In this document: positions 32,820-41,982 of the stretch, in pieces
Position numbering within the stretch: position 1 is the stretch's first letter
How the letters are laid out: the number at the start of each line of letters is the position of its first letter
Source: Ruminococcus flavefaciens
GTDB lineage: Bacteria > Bacillota > Clostridia > Oscillospirales > Ruminococcaceae
Length of the DNA stretch: 64,000 nucleotides
Assembly: GCF_900143025.1 (NCBI RefSeq)
Contig: NZ_FRCT01000001.1
Coordinates: forward strand, 186,001-250,000
Direction: 5' to 3'
The notes under the pieces: model-generated
Told to the model about the DNA's origin: nothing
Seen by the model: the letters and a program-made list of their open reading frames with translations, nothing else
Databases searched by the model: none
Program-made: the position numbers and the translations under genes

Positions 32820-34118
32820 ATGTGGATACGTGCGTATAAAGGTAATATTTCGGTTAATGAAGCCAGAGTTCCGGGAGGCAAACATTCGTTTGCACATTCT
32901 ATAGCGGTCGGTGCGCTTGCAGATGAGGTGTTTTTTACCAATGTTCCTGTAATTCGTGATTCGATAGTAATGATCGAATTACTGAAGGAAATATTCGGAC
33001 AAGTTATATTTGATCGTGAAAGGCATACGCTTTTTCTTGCAGAAAAAAAGACACCTTCTGAAATAGTGATAACAGAAAAGATGCTGAAGCAGTCAAGAAA
33101 TATTTTTTGTATTATGCCTGCATTGCTTTCAAGAGCGGAAAAGCTGGTCATTAAAGGTGAACCCAAAGGCTGCAATATAGGTGAACGTCCGACTGATTGG
33201 TATTATGATATAATGAAGCGTTTTGGAGCGTCTTATATTTATAGCGATGATGCAATAGAGATAACATGGCGCGAAAAGAAGTGTGCGGATATAAGTTTTG
33301 AATATCCCACTATGACGGGTACAGTCATAGCATATGCCTGTGCCTGTGCTTCAACAGGAACAAGTATCATAAGGAACTGCTCTGAGGAACAGTCGTGCGA
33401 TGATGAGATCGATTGTATCAGGGAATGTGGTATAAAGGTCGAAGGCGATCATTCTGCATTTACTATAATAAATAACGGTATGAACGAAAAAGTCACTTTC
33501 AAATGCAGATGCGACAGAATTTATGCAGCAACTTTATTAAGTGCGGCTATACTTGCGGGAAGGTCTTTTTCAGTGTATTCAGATGATGTCATACGTATTC
33601 CAAGATATATTGAATTTGCGAAAAATATAGGCTTGGAAGTTATAGATGAAGGCAGCAGGATAACTGTAAAGAATAACGACAAACTCGGACCTGCTATTAT
33701 AAATGCCGGTTCTGAGCCCAAATACAGTAGTGACTGGGTACCGTTTGCTATGTTGATACTTGCGGTAAAGGTTAAAGGGGTCAGTGTTATAACTGATGAT
33801 GTTTTCATAAAAAGAGGACAGTTTATCAATTGTTATCATAATAAGAATAATTTTGCCAATATTGAGATATCAGAAACCATAATAAACGGCCGCAAAGCAA
33901 TGAAAGCGACTATTAACGGGAATGGCAGTAAAAGAATAGATGGCGGAGGCACTGATTTGTGCGAGGATATTCGCGGTACAGCAGGCATAGTGCTGTCTGC
34001 AATAGTTTCTGAAAACAATGTTGAGGTTTCGGGGGATTTTCAACTTTCAAGAGGGTATGAAGATCTGATTGGTGATCTGAAAAAGTATGAATTTATTGAA
34101 GAGGTGAAAGCTATATGA
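32820..34118 (+). CDS. MurA-like enolpyruvyl transferase
   Basis: 432 residues of the EPSP-synthase/MurA fold. RVPGGKHSFAHSIAV corresponds to the MurA PGAKNS segment with the Lys kept and Asn changed to His. KGCNIGERPTDWY corresponds to the loop with the PEP-reactive Cys, which is present. The last module DLCEDIRGTAGIVLSAIV ... SRGYEDLIGDLKKY matches MurA. It differs enough from housekeeping MurA to suggest a dedicated substrate. It could add an enolpyruvyl ether to a nucleotide sugar or nucleoside, as NikO/PolA do in peptidyl-nucleoside antibiotics. It starts two bases after the AsnB-like stop. Confidence 0.85.
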   Translation: MWIRAYKGNISVNEARVPGGKHSFAHSIAVGALADEVFFTNVPVIRDSIVMIELLKEIFGQVIFDRERHTLFLAEKKTPSEIVITEKMLKQSRNIFCIMPALLSRAEKLVIKGEPKGCNIGERPTDWYYDIMKRFGASYIYSDDAIEITWREKKCADISFEYPTMTGTVIAYACACASTGTSIIRNCSEEQSCDDEIDCIRECGIKVEGDHSAFTIINNGMNEKVTFKCRCDRIYAATLLSAAILAGRSFSVYSDDVIRIPRYIEFAKNIGLEVIDEGSRITVKNNDKLGPAIINAGSEPKYSSDWVPFAMLILAVKVKGVSVITDDVFIKRGQFINCYHNKNNFANIEISETIINGRKAMKATINGNGSKRIDGGGTDLCEDIRGTAGIVLSAIVSENNVEVSGDFQLSRGYEDLIGDLKKYEFIEEVKAI

Positions 34119-35050
34119 AGGTTATAGTAACAGGAGGAGCAGGTTTTATAGGCAGTCATGTGGTGGGTGAATTGCTTGAAAAGAAACATGAGGTTTATGT
34201 GATAGATGATTTTTCTTCAGGTAAGCTTGAAAACATTTCTGAATATTTACCTTTTATTAATGTTATCTGTTGTGATATAACAAGCTGTGAATACAGAAAA
34301 ATAGCAAAGCGGATTTGTCCTGATTATGTTATACATTTGGCAGCGCAGGCAAGCGTGGCGGTATCGCAGAAGGATCCGTTTCTTGACGTTAAGACCAATT
34401 TATTGGGATTAGTAAATATTCTTGAAAGCTGCAGGGAATTATCCTGTAAAAAAATAGTGTTTGCAGCGAGCGGAGGAACGATATACGGAGATGTTCCGGA
34501 GGATAATTTGCCGATCACAGAAGATCTTCCGCTAAAGGCTTGTTCTTTTTATGGACTTACAAAGATGACATCAGTACATTATCTTGAATTGTATAAAAAA
34601 CACTTCGGTCTGGATTACTGTGCGCTTGCTCTGGGAAATGTATACGGTCCAAAGCAGGATCCTTATGGTGAGTCTGGCGTAGTAGCCATATTTACAAATA
34701 AATTTATAAATAATGAGGAATGCAGGATCAATGGAGACGGAAGCGTTACAAGAGATTATGTTTATTGTAAGGATATAGCGAGAGCTTTTGTTATGGCGCT
34801 TGAAAAAGGACATGGCATAATAAACCTGGGAACAGGTGTTGAGACCTCTGTTACGCAAGTATATGAAATGATAAAAATTGCAAGCGGCAGGACTGCGCCG
34901 TTAAGACACGTTGCGCCGCTTCCGGGAGAGGTAAAGCGTGTGGCACTGTCAAATTCAAAAGCTAAGCTTGAGCTTGGCTGGGAACCGCAGTTTGATTTTA
35001 ATAATGGCATAAAGCTTACATATGAAGCAGAAGAAAAGAGAGGTATATAA
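34115..35050 (+). CDS. NAD-dependent nucleotide-sugar epimerase (extended SDR)
   Basis: 311 residues. NAD motif GGAGFIGSHV, HLAAQASVAVSQKDP, Ser/Tyr/Lys catalytic set in FAASGGTIYGD and SFYGLTK, and LGNVYGPKQDP are all typical of UDP-glucose 4-epimerase-like enzymes. Gal/Glc, GalNAc/GlcNAc or another 4-epimer pair cannot be decided from sequence. It overlaps the preceding gene by four bases (atga), indicating a coupled operon. Confidence 0.88.
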   Translation: MKVIVTGGAGFIGSHVVGELLEKKHEVYVIDDFSSGKLENISEYLPFINVICCDITSCEYRKIAKRICPDYVIHLAAQASVAVSQKDPFLDVKTNLLGLVNILESCRELSCKKIVFAASGGTIYGDVPEDNLPITEDLPLKACSFYGLTKMTSVHYLELYKKHFGLDYCALALGNVYGPKQDPYGESGVVAIFTNKFINNEECRINGDGSVTRDYVYCKDIARAFVMALEKGHGIINLGTGVETSVTQVYEMIKIASGRTAPLRHVAPLPGEVKRVALSNSKAKLELGWEPQFDFNNGIKLTYEAEEKRGI

Positions 35051-35051
35051 T

Positions 35052-35744
35052 ATGTTGGATAATATAGATGCAGTATTTCTTGATGCGGGCGGAGTATTGT
35101 TAAGACCTGATGTTTTTCGTATAAAGGCGCTTTTTCCCGAGCTTGAATTAGATGAGGAGATGATAGACAGGGCGTTGTATCCTTCCGAAAGTCATGCAGG
35201 AGCAGGATTGGCTCCGGGAGATGATGATAATCAGTTCGTACATGAATTTGCGATCGCCTGCGGTATTCCTGAGACAGCTCTTGATGAAGAAAGAGAAAAA
35301 GAAATGCAGAACATAATGCTTTTTAGTCCGTGGATAGCAAGAAAAATCACAGAGACCAAAAGGTTTATTGAATACATAAAATCGACAGGCAGAAAAATAG
35401 TTATTGTTACAAATACTGAGAACGGACTTGCAAAAAATGTTCTCAGAGGCGCATATGTATGCACGGAAGGTGAAAATGATTGCGGAATATCAACGGTGGA
35501 CAAGATCGTTGATACATGGCTGGTAGGTATTCACAAACCTGATCCTGCAATATATACATATACTGCTGATCTTATAAATGTAGATATAAAAAGATGTTTA
35601 CATATCGGCGATTCGTTTCGTAATGATTATGAAGCGGGTATGAAAGCAGGTGCAAAGGTATTGCTGTTCAGACCTTATGAAAAAAGAAGTGAAACGACGA
35701 TATGTTCACTTCTTGACGTTTTGCCTGATGAAGCAGTTTCTTGA
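35052..35744 (+). CDS. HAD-family phosphatase
   Basis: About 230 residues from ATG 35052 (agagagg upstream, one base after the epimerase stop). HAD motif I is FLDAGGVLL (second Asp replaced by Gly, as in several YihX-like members), motif II VTNTENG, Lys in HKPDPAIY and motif IV HIGDSFRNDYEAG. It is a cytosolic phosphatase or phosphatase-like enzyme, probably acting on a sugar phosphate of the pathway. It is distinct from the GmhB homologue at 41979. Confidence 0.83.
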   Translation: MLDNIDAVFLDAGGVLLRPDVFRIKALFPELELDEEMIDRALYPSESHAGAGLAPGDDDNQFVHEFAIACGIPETALDEEREKEMQNIMLFSPWIARKITETKRFIEYIKSTGRKIVIVTNTENGLAKNVLRGAYVCTEGENDCGISTVDKIVDTWLVGIHKPDPAIYTYTADLINVDIKRCLHIGDSFRNDYEAGMKAGAKVLLFRPYEKRSETTICSLLDVLPDEAVS

Positions 35745-35761
35745 TAAAAGGAGGAAGAAAC

Positions 35762-36715
35762 GTGTTTGATACTATACTTGTTGTAGGTTATGGAAGAATT
35801 GCAGAGGTATTATACCTGCCATATCTTCTCTCGCTTGACTGTAAGATCATTGTTTGTGAAGTAAATGATGACAGGCGTGAAGCTCTTTTATCACTCGGCT
35901 CACAGGTGAAGGTCGTTTCGGAGATCCCATTTGCTGAAGAAGGGAAAAAATGTGCTGCACTTAATTTATCACCTGTTTGCTTTCACGCGAAAATAAACAA
36001 AGAGCTTCTCGAAAAGAAATGGAATGTTTTTTCGGAAAAAACGCCTGCTGATTCAGAGGACGAGTGGGAAGAACTTGTTGAGTGTGCTTTAAAAAATAAG
36101 TGCATAATTTCTTCGGCTCCGGTATCTGCGAATATTGCAGAAGAAGAAAAGATCGAAAAAGATATCAGGAGCGGATTATTTGGTGATATAGCCGAGATAC
36201 ACTGTGAGTTTATTGGCGGCGGACCTGCAAGGCGTGGTTTTATATCAAATCAGAGGAAATGGATGCTTGCAGAAAAAGATGCCGTAAGAGTTGATCTTGC
36301 GCCGTATCTTATTATGCCTGTTATAAGCAGGATAGGCAGCATAAGCAATATGCAGTGGTTTTCAAATGATATACACCCTATGGTGGATATTCAGGATTCT
36401 GATGAAAAAATAAAGAGCATATGCGGAACTTCCGAAATCGGAATAGGCAAGATAAATGATTCGCTTTTGACTGTTTTGGTATCATACCGCACATATGTAA
36501 AAGATGTTGTGACAACTGTTGAGATAGTAGGCACCAAAGAAAAGAAAAAGTATTTCCTCAATGAGATCGTTGAAGAAGGAAAGCATAGCTATGACCGAGT
36601 TGAACAAGCATTATCACTTGTTGACAGGTGTATTTCTGATAGTGAATATATGTTACATCACAGTAAAATGATCAAAAATATGTTATATTGTTTGCAGAAG
36701 GGAGAAAACAAGTGA
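35762..36715 (+). CDS. Gfo/Idh/MocA-type dehydrogenase
   Basis: GTG 35762 is preceded by aaaggagga at good spacing, giving 317 residues. The Rossmann start ILVVGYGRIAEVLYLPYL is followed by the family's Lys region FSEKTPADSEDEW (EKP-like, here EKT) and a C-terminal alpha/beta dimer domain (GDIAEIHCEFIGGG). It is likely an NAD(P)-linked oxidoreductase acting on a sugar or inositol, a common precursor step for aminosugars when combined with a DegT aminotransferase as found in this cluster. It overlaps the next gene by four bases. Confidence 0.8.
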   Translation: MFDTILVVGYGRIAEVLYLPYLLSLDCKIIVCEVNDDRREALLSLGSQVKVVSEIPFAEEGKKCAALNLSPVCFHAKINKELLEKKWNVFSEKTPADSEDEWEELVECALKNKCIISSAPVSANIAEEEKIEKDIRSGLFGDIAEIHCEFIGGGPARRGFISNQRKWMLAEKDAVRVDLAPYLIMPVISRIGSISNMQWFSNDIHPMVDIQDSDEKIKSICGTSEIGIGKINDSLLTVLVSYRTYVKDVVTTVEIVGTKEKKKYFLNEIVEEGKHSYDRVEQALSLVDRCISDSEYMLHHSKMIKNMLYCLQKGENK

Positions 36716-37467
36716 AGGCGGTTATCCCTGCTTCGGGTGATGGGACAAGAATGGCTGCTTTATTAAAAGAAAAGCCAAAGGAATTAGCAGAAATAAATGG
36801 ACGGCCTCTTATACAATATGCAATAGATGAATGTTTAAGAAGCGGGATCAAAGAGATAATCGTTATTGTATCTGTAAAGAAAACAGAGCTTATCCGGTAT
36901 CTTGAGGAAATAACTTCGGATTATGAAGATAAGAATGTTTTTATAGATATTGTATATCAAAACGAAAAAAACGGTTCGGGCGGGGCTATAATAGCGGCAC
37001 GAAAGAACATTGACAAAGATGATTTCTGCGTCTTATTTCCTGATGTCTTTCTTCACGAGAATGAGTCGAATCTTGAGCGAATGATAAAGGTGTTCGATAA
37101 ATGTAATGCACCTGTTATTCTTGTTGATGAAATAAGAGAAGATGAACTTGATCGTTACGGGATAACTGTGGCTGAAAAAATGACAGACGGATATTATGAT
37201 ATCGAATATATGCTTGAAAAGCCGCTGAAAGCACCTAAAGCACGTTTGTATCACGGTATTATAGGAAGATATGTTTTGCCAAATTCGTTTATCGACAAGC
37301 TTGGAGATTTAAAAATGAACAGTAAAAATGAGATCGATTTGTCAGAAGCTCTTATAGAAAGCGGGAAAAAGACAGCAGTTCTTATGAATGGTAAACATTA
37401 TGAGTGCGGGTCTGTAAGCTCTTATACCGAATCTGTTGAGTGTCTGCGAAAAGTTGAAGCATTATGA
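36712..37467 (+). CDS. GalU-like sugar-1-phosphate nucleotidyltransferase
   Basis: GTG 36712 overlaps the upstream stop (gtga), giving 251 residues. Signature AVIPASGDGTRM ... KPKELAEINGRPLIQYAIDE, LFPDVFLH, RYGITVAEKM, LEKPLKAPKARLYHGIIGRYVLP and KNEIDLSEAL follow the pattern of UTP-glucose-1-phosphate uridylyltransferases. It is the only nucleotidyltransferase in the cluster, so it either supplies UDP-glucose-type donors or activates the heptose 1-phosphate. A typical HddC guanylyltransferase is not seen. Confidence 0.85.
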   Translation: MKAVIPASGDGTRMAALLKEKPKELAEINGRPLIQYAIDECLRSGIKEIIVIVSVKKTELIRYLEEITSDYEDKNVFIDIVYQNEKNGSGGAIIAARKNIDKDDFCVLFPDVFLHENESNLERMIKVFDKCNAPVILVDEIREDELDRYGITVAEKMTDGYYDIEYMLEKPLKAPKARLYHGIIGRYVLPNSFIDKLGDLKMNSKNEIDLSEALIESGKKTAVLMNGKHYECGSVSSYTESVECLRKVEAL

Positions 37468-38600
37468 AAACAGTTCTCGTACTTGCTCCGAATGTTAAGC
37501 CGTATCCCGGAGGAGCTGAAATATATATTTCAAATCTTATTGAGCATCTTCCGGCTGAAGAATGGCGGGTAATATGTGTTACAGAAAATGTTCCTGAAAT
37601 AAAGAGAAAAAATATATCCTATATACCTTTGATCGCAGATATTGAGCGGATAAGATCAAATAAAACTGTGACATGGCGTGAAATGTATTTTTCACTGTTC
37701 GATCAGTTGGTGGAATTGGAAAATGAAAAAATAGATATAATACACGCTAACAGCATGGAGGCGTGTATTATAGGGAAGATACTTTCAATTCAGATGAAAG
37801 CGCCTCTTGTAGCAACTATTCACGAGCATATGCCGGAATTAAAGAGCTTTGGCAGAGGACGTGTCGGTTTGATATTTGACAACTTAGCTCCTGATGCGAT
37901 CATAGCACCAAGTTCATATTATTTCAATAGGACAGCAGCATATGGCTATGATGAATCACGTATATACAAAGTTATGCATGGCATAGATGCAGAAGAATTC
38001 ACTGGTTTCAGAAGCAAGATCGATCTGCGGAAAAAGGATGCTTTGAATATTCTGTTCGTCGGACGTGTATATGAAACAAAAGGATTGTATTATCTTGTTA
38101 AAGCTCTTGTAAACTGCGATATTCCCGTGAATTATCATCTTAATGTTGTCGGTCCGATAACAGATGCAAGCTATAAGGAAAAGATAGATGATCTTGTTTG
38201 CGAATATGGTATTTCTGATAAAATTAGTTTTACAGGAGCTGTATCACCTGATATGGTCAAAGAATATATGAGTGCATCTGATTTGATGATCGCGCCGAGT
38301 CTTGATGAAGGTTTCGGACTTGCAATTGTCGAAGCAATATTTATGCATATTCCTGTTATAGCTGCGAAGGTCGGCGGAATCGTTGATATTATTACGGATC
38401 GGAAAGAAGGACTTTTATTTGAACCGAAAGATGTATCAGGACTCATAAAATGCATACAGACTTTTATTTCTGATCCTGCAATGATAAAAAAATATGAAAA
38501 AAATGCTTTTATAAAAGCGTCGGCTTTGTTTAGGATAGAACGTATGGCGAAGGAAACAGCCGGTGTGTATCGAAAGGTAATTAAAAAATGGGAAAATTAA
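37464..38600 (+). CDS. GT4-family glycosyltransferase
   Basis: 378 residues, GT-B fold. The N-terminal domain has the acceptor motif PYPGGAEIYISNL. The donor domain has LFVGRVYETKGLYYLVKAL and the family's EX7E in DEGFGLAIVEA. It is a retaining transferase using a nucleotide sugar. It overlaps the nucleotidyltransferase by four bases and the next GT2 gene by 13 bases, so three sugar-handling genes are translationally coupled. Confidence 0.92.
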   Translation: MKTVLVLAPNVKPYPGGAEIYISNLIEHLPAEEWRVICVTENVPEIKRKNISYIPLIADIERIRSNKTVTWREMYFSLFDQLVELENEKIDIIHANSMEACIIGKILSIQMKAPLVATIHEHMPELKSFGRGRVGLIFDNLAPDAIIAPSSYYFNRTAAYGYDESRIYKVMHGIDAEEFTGFRSKIDLRKKDALNILFVGRVYETKGLYYLVKALVNCDIPVNYHLNVVGPITDASYKEKIDDLVCEYGISDKISFTGAVSPDMVKEYMSASDLMIAPSLDEGFGLAIVEAIFMHIPVIAAKVGGIVDIITDRKEGLLFEPKDVSGLIKCIQTFISDPAMIKKYEKNAFIKASALFRIERMAKETAGVYRKVIKKWEN

Positions 38601-39754
38601 GAGAAAACATTATTGAGAAAGCACTTGTGTGTGCGGTGACTTATTATGATGAAAAAAGTAAGATCAGTCCTTCACTTTCAGCCAGAGTTCATGAGGTTTT
38701 CAAGAGGATAACTGAGTTGCTGATAAAGGAATGCAGACTTACTGAAAGCGATTTTCTTCGTATTCTTGACGATCATAAAGATATTGATTTTTATAATGCT
38801 GTACTCCGCGTAATCCGGGATTCGATCACTGAAAAAGGAATAGAGCTTTTGAATAACGAATTGATGTTTCTTGCTGAATTCGGACGTATACTTCCTTATC
38901 GGGGAAGGTATTATCATACACTTCCGAGTAAAAATGATAAAAAATACGAAATAGAATTCCTTTTAAAAAGCAATGATGATCTTGAGCCAAAGAAGTGTTC
39001 TAAACATAAGATCGCTGTAATATTGAGTTTCAGAATTGATTGCGATGAGCGCCTTAGAAATCTTGTCGCTTCACTGTATTCGATAAGAACACAGGAAATA
39101 GGCAGAGAAAATATATATATCGTTGCGGTAAATCAGGATAATGAAGACAAATATCGTGAAAAGCTTGAGAAATATGTAGACGAATACGTCTTTGTTCACA
39201 ATTCCGGTACATATAACTATGCATGGGGAAGAAATGTCGGCGCAAACAGGATAAAAGATGCAGATATCTATGTATTCTGGGATATAGATATCATAGCAGA
39301 AAAGAATATGTTGAGCGAGATATATAAGGCGTTTGAAGATGGAAAAATCCAGAGTGCAGTTCCGTATTGCAGTGCATATAATCTTGATGATATTTCAACA
39401 TCTTCAGCTATAATTTCTATGACTAACGGCAAGATATCTGAAATAGCGGAAAACTCATATTCTCAGGTAATGCATGAAGTTTATGGTATGCTTATTTCGA
39501 CAAAGCCTGAAATGTTTTATAAGATCGGCGGACAAGATGAACGTTATGAGGGCTGGGGAGATGAAGACAATGATTTCTATCAGAGGCTTTATCTTAATGG
39601 CGAAGTAAGAAGGCTTGAACTTGATATTTTTCATCTGGATCATCCGCGTCCTGTTATGAGGGTAAATGGTGAAAAGATAAATAAAAAGTATATCGGCGAT
39701 TTAAAAACGAGCGGAGTTGATATAGGAAATATTGATAAGTATTCTGATAACTGA
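38588..39754 (+). CDS. GT2 glycosyltransferase with GWGxED motif
   Basis: 388 residues. An N-terminal helical extension of about 130 residues precedes the GT-A core (VILSFRIDCDERLRNLVASL, metal-binding FWDIDII). The motif YEGWGDEDNDFYQRL matches the galactosyltransferase-type C-terminal module also found in the first gene of the cluster (27668). The two enzymes therefore probably build similar linkages or act in sequence. Confidence 0.87.
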   Translation: MGKLRENIIEKALVCAVTYYDEKSKISPSLSARVHEVFKRITELLIKECRLTESDFLRILDDHKDIDFYNAVLRVIRDSITEKGIELLNNELMFLAEFGRILPYRGRYYHTLPSKNDKKYEIEFLLKSNDDLEPKKCSKHKIAVILSFRIDCDERLRNLVASLYSIRTQEIGRENIYIVAVNQDNEDKYREKLEKYVDEYVFVHNSGTYNYAWGRNVGANRIKDADIYVFWDIDIIAEKNMLSEIYKAFEDGKIQSAVPYCSAYNLDDISTSSAIISMTNGKISEIAENSYSQVMHEVYGMLISTKPEMFYKIGGQDERYEGWGDEDNDFYQRLYLNGEVRRLELDIFHLDHPRPVMRVNGEKINKKYIGDLKTSGVDIGNIDKYSDN

Positions 39755-39769
39755 AAGAGGAAAAAGATC

Positions 39770-40327
39770 ATGGAAACAGGAGAAATGCTCCATAAAATAG
39801 ATGATAAAGTCTGGTTCAGCTGTGCTGTTATGATACTTGAAAAAACAGACGAGTATATAGCGTTCAGGATATGTCGTGATACTCCTACTATGCGGGCAGC
39901 GGACAAAGAAGGAAAAGTTTTGCGTCTTGGCTGTGATGAATGGACTTTGAAGGAACAGCTGTGGCGCGACAATGACCTTACGTACATTTTTCCATATGAA
40001 GACTACATCGGTTATGGGATACTGACAAACAAGGAAAAAGGTTTTATAAGTTATTATCTTAATTTTCAGGACAAGGTTAAAATTGAAGGGAATAAAATAA
40101 TTACTCTTGATTTTGAGCTTGATTTTGTAGTTACTGATTTTGATAAAAGAATATTTGCGTGGAAAGACGTAGAAGAATTTGAAAAGCTTAGGAAAGAAAA
40201 ATTTTTTAAAACAGATCATTTTGATGACTTTGAATATGATGAAGAGGAAATGTTTTTTAAGCTTGAAAAATATAAAAGACATCTTGATCGTCTTTCTGCA
40301 ATAAATACTGAAAAAGGAGGCCTGTGA
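39770..40327 (+). CDS. DUF402 (FomD-like barrel) protein
   Basis: 185 residues. The pattern YYLNFQDKVKIEGN ... TLDFELDFVVTDFDK ... WKDVEEFEKL matches the DUF402 barrel with its conserved Asp/Glu metal ligands (xDxELDxxV). DUF402 proteins hydrolyse nucleoside diphosphates or nucleotidyl esters. FomD of fosfomycin biosynthesis releases a product from its CMP ester. Here it may remove NDP/NMP from a pathway intermediate. The first 60 residues and the long acidic-basic tail are less typical. Confidence 0.78.
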   Translation: METGEMLHKIDDKVWFSCAVMILEKTDEYIAFRICRDTPTMRAADKEGKVLRLGCDEWTLKEQLWRDNDLTYIFPYEDYIGYGILTNKEKGFISYYLNFQDKVKIEGNKIITLDFELDFVVTDFDKRIFAWKDVEEFEKLRKEKFFKTDHFDDFEYDEEEMFFKLEKYKRHLDRLSAINTEKGGL

Positions 40328-40351
40328 TAAAGCTTTATCGCAAATTATAAA

Positions 40352-41362
40352 ATGGGAAAAACAATAGTTTCAAAGTCGCCTTTCAGGATATCTTTGGGAG
40401 GCGGAGGTTCTGATATTATTTCATACAGCAGCAAATACGGAGGAAAAGTGATAGGCTTTTCTATAGACAGTTACGTTACAAGTATGATATCGGCTCAGAA
40501 CGAATTTCAGAAAAGAAATGTTATTAAATATTATGATGTTGAAGAATACGAAAATTCTTCTGAAATAACCAATCCTTTCCTCAGAGCTGCCATGGAGATC
40601 TCAGATGTAACAAGCAGGTACAGCATGAGTATTTTATCAGATACTCCGCCGGGTTCAGGACTTGGTGGTTCGGCTGCATTTCTCAACTCTGTTATCAGTG
40701 CAGCATATTCTCTTGAGCATGATAGCCTGAAAAAAGAAGAGCTTGCAGAAATAAGCAGCAGTATAGAGATCGAAAAACTCAAACTTCCCGTAGGCAAGCA
40801 GGATCATTATTTATCTGCTCTTGGAGGAATGAATATGATAACTTTTAATAAGGACGGTACAGTCGAGATCGAACCGATCAGGGTAAGAGAAAACTGTGCA
40901 GGATATTTAAAGAATAGGCTGTTACTTTTTCATACCAATATCTGTCGAAAAGCGGGAGAACAGCTTGAGTTTCAGAGTAAGAAAATCGTTGAGAATAATG
41001 AAAAAACGATATGTTTGGTAGATTATATGAAAGAATTGGTCGGAGATGTATATAATGCTTTTTCAAGTGATTCGCCCGATGAAATAGGACCAATTATACA
41101 AAAGCATTGGAAATACAAGTATTCGCTCAATAATAATAAGGTAAATTCGGATATGAATGATCTTTTTGAGCTTTGCTATAAGAACGGTGCAGACGGATGT
41201 AAAATACTTGGTGCCGGCGGCGGAGGATTCATATTGATAAGCACCAAAGAAGGCGCCCAGCAGGAGATACGACGTATCCTTACGGAAAAGAATATGCGTG
41301 AACTAAAGTTTGATATCGACTATGGCGGAACTCAGATCTATGAATTAGGAGGAAAACAATGA
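40352..41362 (+). CDS. hddA: D-glycero-alpha-D-manno-heptose 7-phosphate kinase
   Basis: 336 residues, GHMP kinase. The start KSPFRISLGGGGSDI, ATP loop TPPGSGLGGSAAF, LPVGKQDHYLSALGG and the C-terminal KILGAGGGGFIL are all as in HddA. It makes heptose 1,7-bisphosphate with the alpha configuration, the branch used for GDP-heptose rather than HldE-type ADP-heptose. No strong ribosome site is seen before ATG 40352, so lower translation or re-initiation from the upstream gene is possible. Confidence 0.9.
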   Translation: MGKTIVSKSPFRISLGGGGSDIISYSSKYGGKVIGFSIDSYVTSMISAQNEFQKRNVIKYYDVEEYENSSEITNPFLRAAMEISDVTSRYSMSILSDTPPGSGLGGSAAFLNSVISAAYSLEHDSLKKEELAEISSSIEIEKLKLPVGKQDHYLSALGGMNMITFNKDGTVEIEPIRVRENCAGYLKNRLLLFHTNICRKAGEQLEFQSKKIVENNEKTICLVDYMKELVGDVYNAFSSDSPDEIGPIIQKHWKYKYSLNNNKVNSDMNDLFELCYKNGADGCKILGAGGGGFILISTKEGAQQEIRRILTEKNMRELKFDIDYGGTQIYELGGKQ

Positions 41363-41982
41363 GTAGAAAAATTTATTTTACAAGACATGGCGAAACGGAA
41401 GATAATGTTATCTCAAAACTTTCAACTTTACCGCCCGGACCATCGCTCACTCAGCGCGGCAGAGATCAGGCAGAAGAACTCAAAAAGAATCTTGCAGATC
41501 TGAAAATAAGCAAAATATATTCAAGCCCCTTGATACGCGCAGTCGAAACTTCAGAAATAATCAATCAGAAATATAATGTTGAGATAGTACGTGACAAGCG
41601 TCTTTCCGAACTTCTTGTCGGCGACAAGGAAGGACGAAATGATGATAAAGTTTTTGAGGAATTAGATGTTGTGTGGAAAGAATGGTCTCTTAACAATAAT
41701 CTTTCTGTGGAAGCAGGCCGTAATGGTGAGACTGCGCAGCAGGTTCTTGAAAGAGGCGGAGAATTCCTTGATGAACTCATAAAATCAGATGAAGATGATG
41801 TTCTTATCGTTGCCCACAGTGGTATACTTGAACTTCTTCTCGGACATAAATGCTGTAATCTTGAACCTATTTTCTGCTATGAGAACTGGTTCAGAAATTG
41901 CCAGATAGTTGAAACGGAAGTGCGTGGAGATAGTATATTCTGTACCAAATGGGGCGATATGGAAATACCGGAAGCAAAATGA
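41359..41982 (+). CDS. Histidine phosphatase (phosphoglycerate-mutase-like)
   Basis: 207 residues. The phosphohistidine motif is RHGETEDN, with the second Arg in IYSSPLIRAVET, the Glu region ELLVGDKEGRND and the second catalytic His in LIVAHSGILELLL. It probably dephosphorylates a sugar phosphate or nucleotide intermediate. It overlaps hddA and gmhB by four bases on each side (atga), a tight coupling that implies the same pathway. Confidence 0.88.
   Translation: MSRKIYFTRHGETEDNVISKLSTLPPGPSLTQRGRDQAEELKKNLADLKISKIYSSPLIRAVETSEIINQKYNVEIVRDKRLSELLVGDKEGRNDDKVFEELDVVWKEWSLNNNLSVEAGRNGETAQQVLERGGEFLDELIKSDEDDVLIVAHSGILELLLGHKCCNLEPIFCYENWFRNCQIVETEVRGDSIFCTKWGDMEIPEAK

Noticed and set aside
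39701-40282. 193-aa minus-strand frame rich in Phe and Lys
   Set aside because: Antisense to the DUF402 gene, with no start signal. Composition reflects AT-rich complementary codons.
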